Shown here: positions 45,320-57,135 of the stretch, one piece after another
Layout of the letters: every line of letters starts with the position of its first letter
How positions within the stretch are numbered: the stretch's first letter is position 1
NCBI GenBank assembly: GCA_021018815.1
Contig: JAITYX010000012.1
Coordinates: 434,001-498,000 of the forward strand
DNA: 64,000 nt
Origin: Talinum fruticosum
Taxonomy: Eukaryota > Streptophyta > Magnoliopsida > Caryophyllales > Talinaceae
Reading direction: 5' to 3'
Made by a program: the position numbers and the translations under genes
The notes under the pieces: model-generated
Databases searched by the model: none
Seen by the model: only the letters and a program-made list of their open reading frames with translations
What the model was told of the DNA's origin: nothing

Positions 45320-45852
45320 ATCTCCCCTTTTTGATGAAAGGCATTCCATACTCGGATAGAAACTTTGTTAGTGACAACTGTCCCGAGTTTTCATTCCTTC
45401 TTAGATAGTGCATCGGTGTTTAGAGATATAATCGCAGAAATAGCTAAAGTGAATCGACCGAGATTTTATCGAGCTATTATGCTAAGATTGTGCCGAGCTA
45501 AAAATGAAATATCGCATAGAAATGAAGTAATTGAAGCTTAAAGTATTGCTTATATATCGGAGGAAAAAAATATACATAGCTGAGTTTGATTATCGAGCAA
45601 GATGCACTAAGAAATTGAAACTCAAAAAGAAGCAACACATAGAACAAAATAAGAACGAAATCATAAACTTCATTCACAAAAATATAGAAACATATATACA
45701 AATAAGGGTGAGACACCCCTAAACAAGACAACAAATTTCTAGATATTCTCACCCTTGCCTTTCAGCAAAAACAAAAAGAGTAAGAATGTATCAAGTAGAT
45801 ACAATTTGTTTGTCTCGCACAAAACAAGAAAAAAATTAGAGAAAAAAAATTT
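45320..45852 (-). promoter_or_regulatory. 3' region with polypurine tracts, copy M3
   Basis: The minus strand has CATCAAAAAGGGGAGATT at the LTR edge, then ~420 bp upstream 'ggcaagggtgagaata' (45744-45759) and 'gtttaggggtgtctcaccc' near 45712. There is no supported coding sequence; frames at 45498-45752 on both strands are AT-rich noise. Confidence 0.62.
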
Positions 45853-47471
45853 TTACGATGGTGGAGTGGGAGTAGTCCGAGTCGAGGTGGATGAACGGGC
45901 ACTACGCCTTGGCCGACATGAGTGAGAAGATGTGGTAGATCTATGCGGGGGCAACACTGGGATCTTCGGGATGGGCTCGGTTCCGAGTGGCCGACCTAGA
46001 ATGGGGTCATCAAGAGGTTCATCCTCTTAGAACTCGATGGAGGGAGGTGCTTGCTTAGGTTCGACTCGTCGCTGATCGACCTTTGTCGGTAGGGTCCTCT
46101 TACTCACTAAGACTACTAATCGAGCTTATCACTTCGGTTGGAGGGCGGGAGCACCTTGTCCCTCGACCGCTTCTTCCTCTTTCTCTTCTTCATCATTATC
46201 TTCTTCCTCCTTCTCATTAGAAAGGGCTGCCTCAGCCGCATCTTCCTCTTCTTCTTCTTTTACCTCTCCACAAGGACATTTGACGAGGGCTTGAGGACTC
46301 TTCATATGTGTTTAAGCCGACCGGGGTCCTGAGCTGCTTTGGAGCGCCTTTGTTGGAGGAGCTCAATCAACTCTTTTTCTCTCGTGACCAATGCCTTCAT
46401 CTCAAGGAGCACGTCTTCATTGCTCTCGGATTTGAGACTCGGTAGTCTTTTGGTTTATGGTCATAGACTCGAAGGACAGTCTTGAATGACCAAATGGTGT
46501 CCTTTATTTCGAGGACATTAAGGATAACTTGTCTATCACTGTGGTAGACAAAGCTAGAGTTGCTTGAGTAAGAGGGCCTGAGGTGGAGGCACTATCAAGT
46601 AGAGGAGCGAGAGAGAGTGGAATCTAAGTCCGAGTTTGAGGAGGAGGAAAAGGTTGCCTCGGCTTCGACCTATGGACCCAAACACCCGGTTGGGTCTCCT
46701 AGTATCCATACCCAAGAAGTTATTTTCTGCCAACTAATATGGCAGCCTCGAAACCGCATTAAGATCTCGGGGAGAGGAACTTTGAACTGTTTTTAAGATA
46801 AAAGTGAGAAGAGCCCCAAAAGGAAGAGGGGCGGATTTCGTTGTCTAAGCTAGCACAGTGACCATCTACTCAATGATTGCTAGGAAGAGATCTACTTTGT
46901 AGCCCCCGAGAATGTCAAAGGGAGCTTTGAGAATCTTAGAGTTTTGGATTCTCTTTGCTCGAATACCGAGAGAAGAAGGTTCTCATCAACAGGAAACAAA
47001 GAAGATAGGCTTCGACTTCATCCGACTCACCGAGAAGTTTTTGCATGACTCGGGGATTTCTTTGGCGTCTTTCTCGAAGAATTTGTCAGCAACCTCATTG
47101 AAAGGGATAAGGTTACTGTTGAGGAAAAGAGAGGATACTTAGAATAAACGGTGGAGGAGAGAGACGTTGATGCGAAGAATGACATCCTCGAACTCTAGAG
47201 GTGAGGTACCCTCGGAGCTGGAAAGGTTTGAGTAAAACTTAGAAACGAGTTCGGGTCGATGAACTCGCTGAAACAGAGGAAATTGTAAACCTCTCGAGGT
47301 TTTTATATGATTCAACGACGAAAATTTGGTGGTTGTAAAGAGTTTGTTATCCAAAGTCGGATGTCGGGTGACAACAATTTTAGAGGGGTTGGAAGGACCC
47401 TCTTGGCTTTTAGTACGGGGCTTCTTGGTTGCGGAACCATGAAAGTCCGGGTGAGAACCTATTTTCGACAT
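45853..47471 (-). pseudogene. ORF3, copy M3
   Basis: ATG at 47471 opens MSKIGSHPDF, then KKPRTKSQEGPSNPSK, and stays open to ~47139: 'GLQFPLFQRVHRPELVSKF'. The stop at 45853-45855 closes 'TTPTPPS', a span of ~540 codons. The middle is decayed (46900-47050). The C-terminal half has Glu-rich runs (46130-46280) and the 'ALVTREKELIEL'-type segment near 46370. A basic head, a conserved helical middle and a charged tail are shared by all copies. No enzyme motif is recognised. It lies between its TATA-bearing gap and the PPT/3' LTR. Confidence 0.75.
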
Positions 47472-47990
47472 GTTTGGAGATTTTTAGAAGAGAGAAGATG
47501 AACTTTGAGAGTGAGAGAGAATAGCGCGAAGAGAAAGACCGAGTAGAGAGTAAAAAGAAACAAGAGCGTACAGAGAGCCGATAACGATCGTTGCTTACCC
47601 GAGATGTGTTTCGTTTAGCTTGAAAGAGACGATTTGCTCTTCAAAAACAAGTGAACTTGCTCAATATGCAGTATGTGATAGAGTGAGTGAGTAGAGAGTA
47701 AAGTAGTGAAATAAAGTAAAAGGATGTTATTTATAGAGAAAGAATTATCATTCAAGTATTTGTTCTAACTTAACTTTCCAACGATCGCCACGAGACCGGT
47801 GTGAGTGTTCTCGCTCTCCAACGGTTAGAATTCTAATGTTTGTCTTCTAACGGCTAGTTCTCCGATTGATACGAGCGAGAGAGATAAAGAAAAAGAGAGA
47901 TTTTAAAAGATATTTATGAAATTCTCCACTAATCTAGAGATGATTTCGAAGTTTGATGTCCATTTTTCTCAAAAAGTGAGTCCGACTCAG
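47472..47990 (-). promoter_or_regulatory. ORF3 promoter, copy M3
   Basis: TATAAATA on minus (plus 47728-47735), 257-264 bp before the ATG, close to the P1 and M4 spacing. GA-rich plus strand at 47870-47905. Conserved 'gaagtttgatgtccat' near 47950. Confidence 0.67.
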
Positions 47991-48129
47991 TAAGATTTCC
48001 GAGTGACTCGAAACCGCAAGTAAGCAATAACTCACGACTCAGTATCGGTGGTCAACTAAACTAATTGTTATTAAAGCATAGAAAAGAGATATTTAACACA
48101 TAATCATGCAAAGTAATCTCACTTAGAAA

Positions 48130-48826
48130 AGCACTTAACCATGTATTAATCATGCCAAGTTCATTCCTAATAATGCAAAACCGATCCTCATTAAGTGGCT
48201 TAGTAATGATATCAGCTAATTGATGTTTCGTAGGAATGAATTCAAGTTCAATATCACCTTTCTCAGAATGGTCTCTTAGAAAAGGATATCCGACCTTAAT
48301 ATGCTTTGTCCTTGAGTGCTTGAACTCGGATTCTTAGTGATGCCGATTGCACTTGGATTGTCAAACTTGCTTAGAATTTATTTGAATGTTAGTCCAAGAT
48401 CTCTCAAGTGTTGCTTGATCTATAAAATCTGAGCACAACATGCTCCAGACTGCAATATACTCGACTTCACTAGTTGATAGAGCTACCGAGTTCGGTTTCT
48501 TTGAGGTCCAAGATATAAGGGATTGACCCGAAACTTGCATGCTCCTGAGGTGCTCTTTCTATCAACTTTGTATCCAGCATAGTCGGCATCCGGGTATCCA
48601 GAGAGAGTCGATTATGAGTCTCTTGAGTACCATAGACCAAGATTCTATGTCCCTACAAGATATCTCGAAAATTCTCTTCACCGCGAGTGAGATATGATTC
48701 TTTTGGATTAGCTTAAAATCTTGCACACGTACATACACTAAACATTATGTCCGGGCTACTAGAAGTAAGATACAGTAGAGATCCAATCATACCTTGATAG
48801 AGTTTCGTAACACCCCTTGACCCACC
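48130..48826 (-). pseudogene. Copia RNase H and RT C-term, copy M3
   Basis: The pol end ('NELGMINT'-like near 48150) is followed upstream by an RNase H remnant (near 48300-48560) and then the RT C-terminal block near 48700-48820. It is interrupted at 48827, in the middle of 'RNSI', by a gypsy LTR terminus. Everything upstream of this point in the copy is missing. Confidence 0.75.
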
Positions 48827-50220
48827 CTAGGAGTATTACATGCCGGGGTTCCCGAGAGGAACCCCTAAGGCTGCTTAAGATCTCAACTTGGGGTTAATAA
48901 CCCTTTCTTGGATTGGCGGAAACGTAATTCTAGGTTTTCAAAGGTTTTTCTGGAAATTTCGGCAGAGTTTCCTCCGTAAGCTGGCTAAACCCATAGGCTT
49001 AAAGCCCTAACCCCGCACGAAATATAATCTTAAACTCAACGAGCCACACGCTCGGAGAAACACAACACAACTCAACGAGCCACACGCTCGGAGTATTCAC
49101 ATAGGGATTTTACATTTAAGGTCAAACTTAAATTCGGATACAACAGTCTTTACAAGCATGAAAAACAGAAAGTACAAAATAAGTCCGGAGAGGTCCTATC
49201 CGATGGTTCGCTTCTTCTAATAGCCAAAAGCAACTCCGGGGAGTCTTAACTTCGTACCTAAAATGTTGGTGATGTCATGAGCTCACTAGCCCAGTGAATA
49301 ATCTAAACCCAACCCCGGGTTTCACTTTGCACATTAATTCATTAACAAACACACGTAAGTTCACAATTCATTAATAACATGCGATTCGGATCATACATGC
49401 TTAAAACATGCGAGATTCTAAACTTACCAACTTACCGAGAAGTACCATGACATCATTTACTCATGAATTCAATCAAACATGCATCATTCGTCTTTCTACG
49501 CAAGTAAATCATATAATCATTCATCATGCAACTCATTCACCACGTAAATCACATCTTAGCTCCTATCGCAATCATTTCTTACGAAAACAGGATTCGTACT
49601 TCTTCTCGAGTTCAATCATGCATTTCATAAATCATCGATTATTGGTATGCACGATCATTCGTTTCTTCATATCATACTTCTTTTAAGTCTTCTTAGTTTC
49701 GAAAGGAAAGAAGATTTATGCACTCGCTCTAAAGACCCAGTTCTTGGAGCCAAAACAATTCGTGGGCTCGGTTCATGAAGGCATACAATTCGTGGCCTCG
49801 AGGCATAACAATTCGTGGCCTCGAGGCAGCCTCCCTTCCCCGAAGGACGCATACTGTCAATTCTGAGTGGAAGCAATTCAATTCGTGGCTTCGGGTTGAT
49901 GAGACACTTCTATGGCCATAGCTTCAGAGGGTTCTTTAATTCATGGGGTCCTAGATCAATAACACAATCCTGTCTCCCTTCTTTAGTTCTTTATGTTTCT
50001 TATCTTCTTATTACTTATACATAAGATACACCTAATTCATATAACTCATGCTTAACACTTTCATGCGTAACTTCTTCAAAACAAGCAATTCGCATAAACA
50101 TGTTCTAAGTCAAGCACAATCAATTCCTTTCACATACGCATGCTTATGCCATTCGAATCAACGTAATTCAAGATAAACACACAATCATATAAGCATACCA
50201 CTACTTTCCTAAGGGAATTA
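48827..50220 (-). mobile_element. Ty3/gypsy LTR, diverged variant
   Basis: Plus starts 'taacaccccttgacccacc', the reverse of the family end GGGTGTTA. Then come 'aaatttcggcagagtttcc' and two copies of 'ctcaacgagccacacgctcgg' (49035 and 49071), the duplicated block seen once or twice in the other LTRs. Further on it diverges. A motif 'caattcgtgg[cg]ctcg' recurs at 49756, 49786, 49809 and 49879. The far boundary is uncertain. Confidence 0.6.
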
Positions 50221-51595
50221 TATTTCCAACCGTAAAATGAAAAGAAGGGAAGATGCGAGGCAACATCATGGTGGTCTTGCATTCAGGCCTAATTTTTCTT
50301 TTATCGAGGCATTTTGGTTTTATAGGGATGATTGAGGATTCCTTTTTCCATCTACTTTAAGTTTACCACCAACTTTTCTCATTTAAAGGATTCAGAATCA
50401 ATCCTTCATCTTTAGTCCATAATTACTCTTAAAGTTCGGTTCCATGGGTTTCTATAGCGTTGGAGCTAAGTGCCCTGTTTTAGTTTCGAATTTCGTAGAG
50501 CAAGTCATGAATAGATGCTTTTACGTGGTTCGGTTTCGGCTCTCTTCCCTTGGGGAAAATATTACCTTTTGACCTTCATTTCTAAGCCTTTGGTTACTGT
50601 GTTTGTTGCAAATTAACTTCTTTTGAGCTTAAGTTGATGTGGATGATTGTATTGATATTGATTGCTTCAATAATCAATTCAATTGTTGTGCAGATCGTTA
50701 GTTGGTGGTAAGTGATGGAAACTTCTCTATATTATTCAGTATTCACATTTAATTCAACTTCCTTCGTATTTTTCTTTGTTGTATACATGTTTGTTGTCTT
50801 CTATTCTCGACTTCGTTGATCATTTTGGTATTCATCCTCTATTATTCTATTTATGAGCTTATAAAAACTGGCTTTGAAAAAATGATTTTACTAATTATTA
50901 CCCTTAAGATGGTAGTTAAGATTAAGTAATCAAGGAAATGGATAGAATTTTCCATTCAACTCCCAATCTGTTTCAATAATATATTATGTGGTGGCTGAGA
51001 TCAATTGTCAAACACTTTTAATGTGTGGTAGTTGTTGTACTTTGGTATTTTCCTTTAAGCTTCTTCTATCTTCTTATGCTACCCTTCTCGCTTGCCTCTC
51101 AACTCAATCAATCCAAAAATAATAATATATATATAAAGAGATTGGATCATGAAACTACATTGACTTCTTTAGACTCATTAATGATTGATAAATCTACACT
51201 TGCGAAATCACATTTTCTCTTTTGCTTTCTTTTGGGGGAAGGGTTATGTAATAGCTAATATACATGCCTTTACTTTTTGTGGAATTTTTTTTCTTTGGTA
51301 GTCTAAACTTGGTGTAACTAATGTGATTTTGGAAATGTAGGTGTTGGGATTAGGATAGGCTGGTATATACCTACATTATCTTGTCGAGCCAGCAGAAATG
51401 TGGTAATCTTGTACAAGTTTCCTTATTTAGGTAATTGTAGCTCAAAATGTATGCCACATAAAGATATAAAGATTATGATACAATTTATAGTTACACTCTT
51501 TATTGCTTTAGTTTATAATTTCTTATTTAAGTATAGATACAAACCGAGTGCTTCTCATAGACAACCTAATGAGATCATAAGTGATTTTAAGTTGT
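50221..51595. other. Unassigned AT-rich region
   Basis: No family is recognised. A 'gttgtgcagatcgttag' stretch near 50690 resembles a 3' splice site, and pyrimidine-rich AT sequence surrounds it. The 77-codon frame at 51025-51258 is hydrophobic at its start but has no recognisable relative. It could be the interior of the gypsy element or a captured host fragment. Confidence 0.25.
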
Positions 51596-51876
51596 AATTT
51601 ATGATTGAGTGGACTCCGGCGTGTGGCCGTTGAGTTGTAAACTCCGAGCGTGTGGCTCGTCGAGTTATATTATGATTTTTATGCAGGATATTAAGGCTTT
51701 TAAGCCTATGGAATAGTCCATATTACGAACGGAGTTCTGCACGAAATTTTTAGAAAATTTTCAAACTCTTTTAGGAAACTACCTTTATCACCTTAAGTTA
51801 GAATTTGAAAGTCAAACCAGCACTTGAAAAATCCTTAGGATAAATTGGTCAATATTGGGCTGTGTATGTTATTACA
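51596..51876 (+). mobile_element. Ty3/gypsy LTR end fragment
   Basis: 281 bp matching 39110-39401: 'actccggcgtgtggccgttgagttg', 'actccgagcgtgtggctcg', 'aagcctatggaatagtcc', ending 'tgttattaca' at 51876. Confidence 0.7.
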
Positions 51877-52869
51877 GCTTTTATATTTTCATCTTATATT
51901 AAAAGGGTCAATGCACAATCTTGTACATGTTTTCTTAAGTTTACATGTAGTTGATTCTTTTGCATTCGATGTTGTTATGTAAATCATTGCAGGTTTGACA
52001 TACCGTGAAGTTGGGTGATTCTATGGTACTCGCTTATGAAGACCCTCCATCCTCGCATTCCGGAACCTAGAGTAGTGCTAAAGTCGTCAAATGATAGTGA
52101 AAAATGATGGTGAAGGTGATCATTTAAATGATGATGATGTTAGTTAGGGTGTCACTACCCAACTTTTGGTTGTATTTCACAACTTTTGGTTCTAACATTA
52201 GTGATGTATATGCATGGTTGTGTATTTTGGTAAAAGTGTTTGTAGCTAAACCTATGGATGTATATGTATGGATGTTAAACATTATTGATTGCTTGACAAT
52301 ATAGTTTGTTAGTTTTGGGTTATTTTTGTTGTATATGTAGATATGTACTAGTATTGTGGAGCAATCCATCGAATTGTTAATATTGGACAGAGTTGTATAC
52401 AAATTTTTGGTGCTACTATCAAGCAGGTTGTGTGGTTAAATTATGCAAAGTTTTCCACTGTTTTAACACTCGAATCTACAAGTGGATATTTTCCCACCGT
52501 ATATAACAAAGTGGAAAATTTTCGACTAAAACTCTTGAGTGGAAAATTTTCCACTAAAAATCTTCAGTGGGAAATTTCCCACTCGTGTTCAATGCAGTGG
52601 GAACTTTCCCAATGTAATAAGTTCGATGGAAAATTGTCCACCATATTATATCCCGTGGAAAAATATCGTGGGAAAGAAAACAAGTGGATAAACAGTGGAA
52701 AAATTTCCCACTCGAAAATGAAAACAGTGGGAAATTGCAATTACCCCCTTACTTTTACTCACTGTCGGTCGCGAGTGGGAAAACGAGTGGAAAATATCAT
52801 TTTCGCACCGAAAATTTCATTTTTCCCACTCGAATTTACAAGTGGAAAATTTGATGATTTTTGGTAGTG
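51877..52869 (+). mobile_element. CACTA transposon, right end
   Basis: The terminus ...TTTTTGGTAGTG at 52869 is the reverse of CACTACCAAAAA, the CACTA signature. Before it (52430-52860) lie more than a dozen subterminal 'agtggaaaa' or 'agtgggaaa' units in both orientations, including two perfect 18-bp palindromes at 52538-52555 and 52566-52583. No transposase is recognised in 51877-52430, and the matching left end is not in the window, so this is a fragment. The 145-codon frame at 52430-52867 is the repeat array read through, not a gene. The next three bases are aat. Confidence 0.82.
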
Positions 52870-53946
52870 AATTTAGTCAAACTAAAAAGTGTATGTTAGA
52901 AAATAAAAAACTGAACATATGAAAATTAAAAAGAAGACACAAATTCTAGTTTAACAAACACTTGAATTCTTTGTCATTGATGCTGATATATGAAAATAAA
53001 AAAAAAGAGCATAAATCGAAAATAACTATAGTGGATGTTTATATATGGCACTAAAGGAGTAGAAAATAAGAATAGAAAATGGACGGGGTGAATGGGTTGG
53101 CTATGAAATATAATAATTCTTTAACTTTTAAGGGGAAAACTAAATCAATTCCAAAGAACCATCTTGAAAAACATCATATGCCAAATCTTGACCACGTCTG
53201 AATCCTTCTTATAAATCAAAATTGATGTTCAAAAAGGAAATTTCTACAATTTAAAGAAAAACAAATAAATATGTAATACCAATGACACCAAAAAATCTAA
53301 ACAAATGCAAATTTATAAGGAAGAAAAAGCATAATATCTAGAAATTTCCAAGGCTAGGGTTCAAAATTAATCAACACCATGCTTAGAGTCCCTAATTTTT
53401 CAACAAAATTGTGAATCTGCAGTTCAAGAAATTGGTACGAATTAGCACATAATTAAGAAAAACCTTGTATTTATAAGCAAAAAGAATCAAGAATAAAGAT
53501 AGACAAACCTTGGCAGAGCAAATTAAGGTCTAGTAGGTTCGAAATTCGAATGCTTTAGCTTGGTTGTGGATGAACTTCAATGGCTAACTTGAGGAACCGC
53601 CGTGAAGAAAGAGGGAAGGCAATTGGTTTTTTTTTTTTTTTTTTTTATGTAGAATAACTTAGGGTACTTTTATTTTTTAAGCACAAGTAATTAAATTTAA
53701 GTTGCCTACACATTCTTTTAGGAATCTTGAGATTTTTATTCAAAAAATGAAAATCAATTACGTTTGGATTTTTGGGATTAAAGGAATTATATAAAATTCA
53801 AGGAAATTTTGGTTCAATTAGTTGTTAAATAAGTTATTTCCTTTACCAAAACAAAAAACAAAAAAATTATAACTTTTTGGTTGCATCCAATGATTGACTA
53901 AGGGTGCTCACGAGTTGGGTATCCAATCTAATTTCGAGGTATTAGA
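52870..53946. other. Unassigned AT-rich region with poly-T tract
   Basis: No coding signal. A run of 20 T at 53627-53646 follows a less AT-rich block (53500-53625) that could be a decayed first exon on the minus strand. I see nothing else. Confidence 0.25.
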
Positions 53947-54465
53947 AGTGTCGAGTTAGCCAAATTAGAAACCGAAACCGAATCGAAAATTTCTATTACC
54001 TAATTTTTAGGTCCCCAAATATTCAATTGAAACATTCAGGTAACAAATTACCGCATTTTCTTTTTTCCCCTTTTGGAAAGTTATGATTGTGTCCTGTTCA
54101 TTTTAGCTTAGTTTGACGATAGTTATTTTTAACAAAACTTAACTATCTAAACCTTTAGTAGCCAAAGCATATTTTAAGCTTAAAAACTTTAGTGGTCTTT
54201 AGTTTTTAAATAAAAAATACATCGAATTATTAAGTTTTAAAAACTGCAAAACTGTATACTTTCTAAGAAATTATTTAAAAAAATATTTTAGTGGCCAAAG
54301 CATATTTTTGTGCTCATAGAGTAATCACGGACGCCTTTACTTGTCAAAGGACTACCCTACATAAAAATGCGTTGGGCCCTAAGCATTGACAATTTATAAG
54401 TCATGCCTACACTTTGTGAAGCGTCAGGAGAAAAGCGTAGGTATAGGCTGGGATTTGTTGTAGTG
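53947..54465 (+). mobile_element. Possible second CACTA end
   Basis: 'ggatttgttgtagtg' ends at 54465; reversed it reads CACTACAACAAATCC, a common CACTA terminus. 'tttagtggcc' and 'tttagtagcc' recur at 54150-54300 and 'gcgtagg' nearby, as weak subterminal repeats. Copia sequence starts just after. No left end is found; the start given is approximate. Confidence 0.4.
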
Positions 54466-54477
54466 ACAACAAATTAC

Positions 54478-54652
54478 AAAATGAACAGATGCCTCATCGG
54501 ACCCATTCGAAGAAGATACCCTATCAACTATACAAGTGAAAGAAGCCTAACATTTCCTAATTCAAACCATTCGGATGTAAATGCTATGTGCATAACAATG
54601 GTAAGGAACATCCGACTAAGTTTGATGCATGGTCAGATAAAGGAACATCTTA
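54478..54652 (+). pseudogene. Copia integrase-RT linker fragment
   Basis: About 175 bp matching 63870-64000 and 40160-40330: 'cagatgcctcatcggaccc', 'tcaaaccattcggatgtaa'. In frame it gives 'FKPFGCKCYVHNNGKEH', the linker after the integrase core. Both ends are cut; frames are broken. Confidence 0.75.
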
Positions 54653-55065
54653 CTAAGGCACGAAACCCTAGGTGTGCCCTTGTGGCCGACGCCCGCTTTG
54701 GCATGTTTTGTCATGTTTTATCTTTTGCTTTATCCGGTCTCGTCACTTTGATCTTGGTTTGGTTTTTACTACTACTTTTAGACGGCTGGGCAAGCATAAA
54801 CCTGAGTCATTCCTTGACCTAATCTCTCCCTATAAATAGAGAGTCTTGGCTCTCATTTCAACACGACTTCCTGCCTTAACATCATACTGTTACATTTTAC
54901 CTACAATGGCTCATCCCTTAATGTTACTCTGTTGAAATTCGCCTAAGCACTACTAAATACTCATCTTTGTATTCTCATGTCTTGGTCCCTTTTCAGCCTA
55001 TTACTTTTCTACTTCTATCACACTCCTTACATTCGATATATGGTTTTACGAATTTGACCTCTTGG
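54653..55065 (+). mobile_element. Tat-like Ty3/gypsy LTR fragment
   Basis: It matches 4500-4870 of the complete LTR: 'cgaaaccctaggtgtgccc', 'tataaatagagagtcttggc' and 'ctgccttaacatcat'. Both ends are truncated. Confidence 0.72.
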
Positions 55066-55523
55066 GGCTAATCAACATATTCTAAATTAATTGTTATTGT
55101 TTCTTCTTTTATTGGTCCTGTGATTTTCATGATCTTTCATAGTTATTATTAATTCATTAGCGATTTGTTGTTCATCATTAGCAATTTGTTGTTCATCATT
55201 AGCAGCAAAATAATTAAAAACATGATAAGGAAAGGAGTAAGCAAAAAATGTTCATCTTGTTGAATGAGGAAATTAGTACATCGAGACTTAGAAGCGTAAA
55301 TAACTAAATTAGAAACAACAGAATTAGAAGATTAACTAAAAGCACAGGAATAGAAACAAAAGCCCTAGTGCTAGTTTGAGGAATGGGATACTCTCCTAAG
55401 CTAACAGCAAATTCTTTGCCCTCTTAAGCACCGATCCAAGTAATATGCTTGGACCCTTCGGCATCAAAGTCTCGTGATAAATCTAGACGGATCAAACTGC
55501 GAGTGCGAAATGGATCGAGACAG
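55066..55523. other. Unassigned region with short direct repeat
   Basis: A 21-bp unit 'catcattagcaatttgttgtt' is repeated around 55152-55206 (two units and a partial third). No coding region or known element is recognised. It ends at the copia LTR terminus. Confidence 0.3.
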
Positions 55524-57135
55524 TGAAGGTTTGCTCTTGGAGAGTATAAGTCACCCTAGAGGGGGTGAATAGGGTGATGAGGAAACTTGCTTGAAAATTA
55601 AAACAGATATGAATCCGAGGTGAGTGAGATGCAAGGATAAACTCGGAAAAGCATTAACTCGTAATTCAGTGCAAAGTGAAGAAGCAAATTAAACGACACT
55701 TCAAGATTGTTCCGAGTCTAGAATCCACTCGAAGAATATAACTCGGAAAGTACGTGGAAACCCTCCTGGGCAGAAAACCACGAGACCGTGCTAATCCAAT
55801 TACGAAGTCAAATCCACTATTTTGAGTCCATAAAATACAGTAGATCGACTTGACTCGAGTTGCTCCCTTAAACAACTCCTTACAAGTTTTTCCTAAACTC
55901 GAAATTACTTTATCTCGATCTAGTACTTCCTAACCGAGATCACCCTTACCGTTAGGGACAACCGAGCTGAGTTAACCCTTACAAGTCAGTCAAGGGACCT
56001 TACTTAGTGAGTAAGAAAGAGAGTGTTTGTAATCGAGTACAAAACCTTACAACTCGGACAGTTATTAAATACAAAATTGGAGTTGTAAGTACAAGATTGA
56101 GAATGAATACAATGACTTTTTACTCAAGTATGTGTATTAACAATAGATTCGGCAATCTTCAAGTGTTGAAAGTTGGCTTCCATTTATAGGTAACCAAGCA
56201 GCTTAGCCGTTGTGTCCATCTTCCGACTGGATGTCCTTTCTGACCGTTGTAAAGGATTTTCTTACTCGATCGAAAATATCCGTTGAGATATGAATGTTGA
56301 GCAATAGTTCTTGACTCATTTGGAAGTCCCAAAACAACCGGTAGTGTCTTTAAATGTAAGGTGGAAACCACCGTTGAGCTTGGTGTTGCAGATTTCCAAT
56401 TTCGGAAACGGACAGCTTCGACACGAGTGTCTAGGGCTACGTTAGAGGTGGAAAAAGCCTTGTTTGCTGGTGATTTGACGTTTTGAAGCCGGTTACTTTT
56501 GTAGTTAAAAATTAGGATAGCCTCGTTTGATGAACCTGCAAAAGTAAATCAATTTGGTTCTCAAAGTATAAAATACTTTGGTCCAGGATTAGACATAGAT
56601 AATATCGTAATTAATATAATTAAGTGACTAATTATCCGAGTCAAAAAGGAATGGAATTTTCTGAGTCTAATATCCATGAGGCTCAAATTCCATCCGAGTC
56701 AATCTAAGTTAGAATCAAGTTAGATAAAGAATATCGGAGTAAACAAACTTGATCTAGACTAAACAAGGTTCAAACTAAATAAGCTAACTTGGAATAGAGA
56801 ATTATCAGTATAATTCCTGTAACATGAAGTCAAACCTGAGTTTATGAACGTGAACAAGAGTGTTTGAACATGAGATATACCAGAAAGTTGAGTGACTCGT
56901 AACCGAGTGTAAAGAGGCATGTAGACGTAAGCTTTCCGAGTCGGTCGGTCGATTAGTAACAGTCGGAAAACATATATAGTACATTCTATAACACTAAGAG
57001 AAAGTGCTATATCACTCGTAAAAGTTTCTAAGGTACATGGAATGGCTTGGAATCAAAACTCTATAGGAGAAGAAGTCTTATACCCGATTCCTCGATAGAA
57101 CTCGGAAAAGTGTAAGTTTAAAGTCCGAGTCTTCA
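55524..57135 (-). mobile_element. 3' LTR of copia-ORF3 copy M4
   Basis: Minus-strand start TGAAGACTCGGAC (57135) after the purine tract, end CCTTCA (55524), 1612 bp, the longest LTR here. The TATA box is decayed (56181-56188). CpG motifs are well kept. The frames at 55666-55875 and 56159-56371 are LTR sequence. The five bases outside are gacag; the partner duplication is not in view. Confidence 0.9.

Noticed and set aside
52430..52860. CRISPR-like array of palindromic repeats
   Set aside because: Units are short, irregularly spaced and in both orientations, and end at a CACTA terminus in an evident plant context.
52430..52867. 145-codon open frame, one of the longest in the window
   Set aside because: It reads straight through the CACTA subterminal repeats; composition follows the repeats and there is no protein similarity I recognise.
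53627..53646. Poly-T run as the tail of a minus-strand SINE or processed gene copy
   Set aside because: No target duplication or recognisable body next to it; left as a simple-sequence tract.
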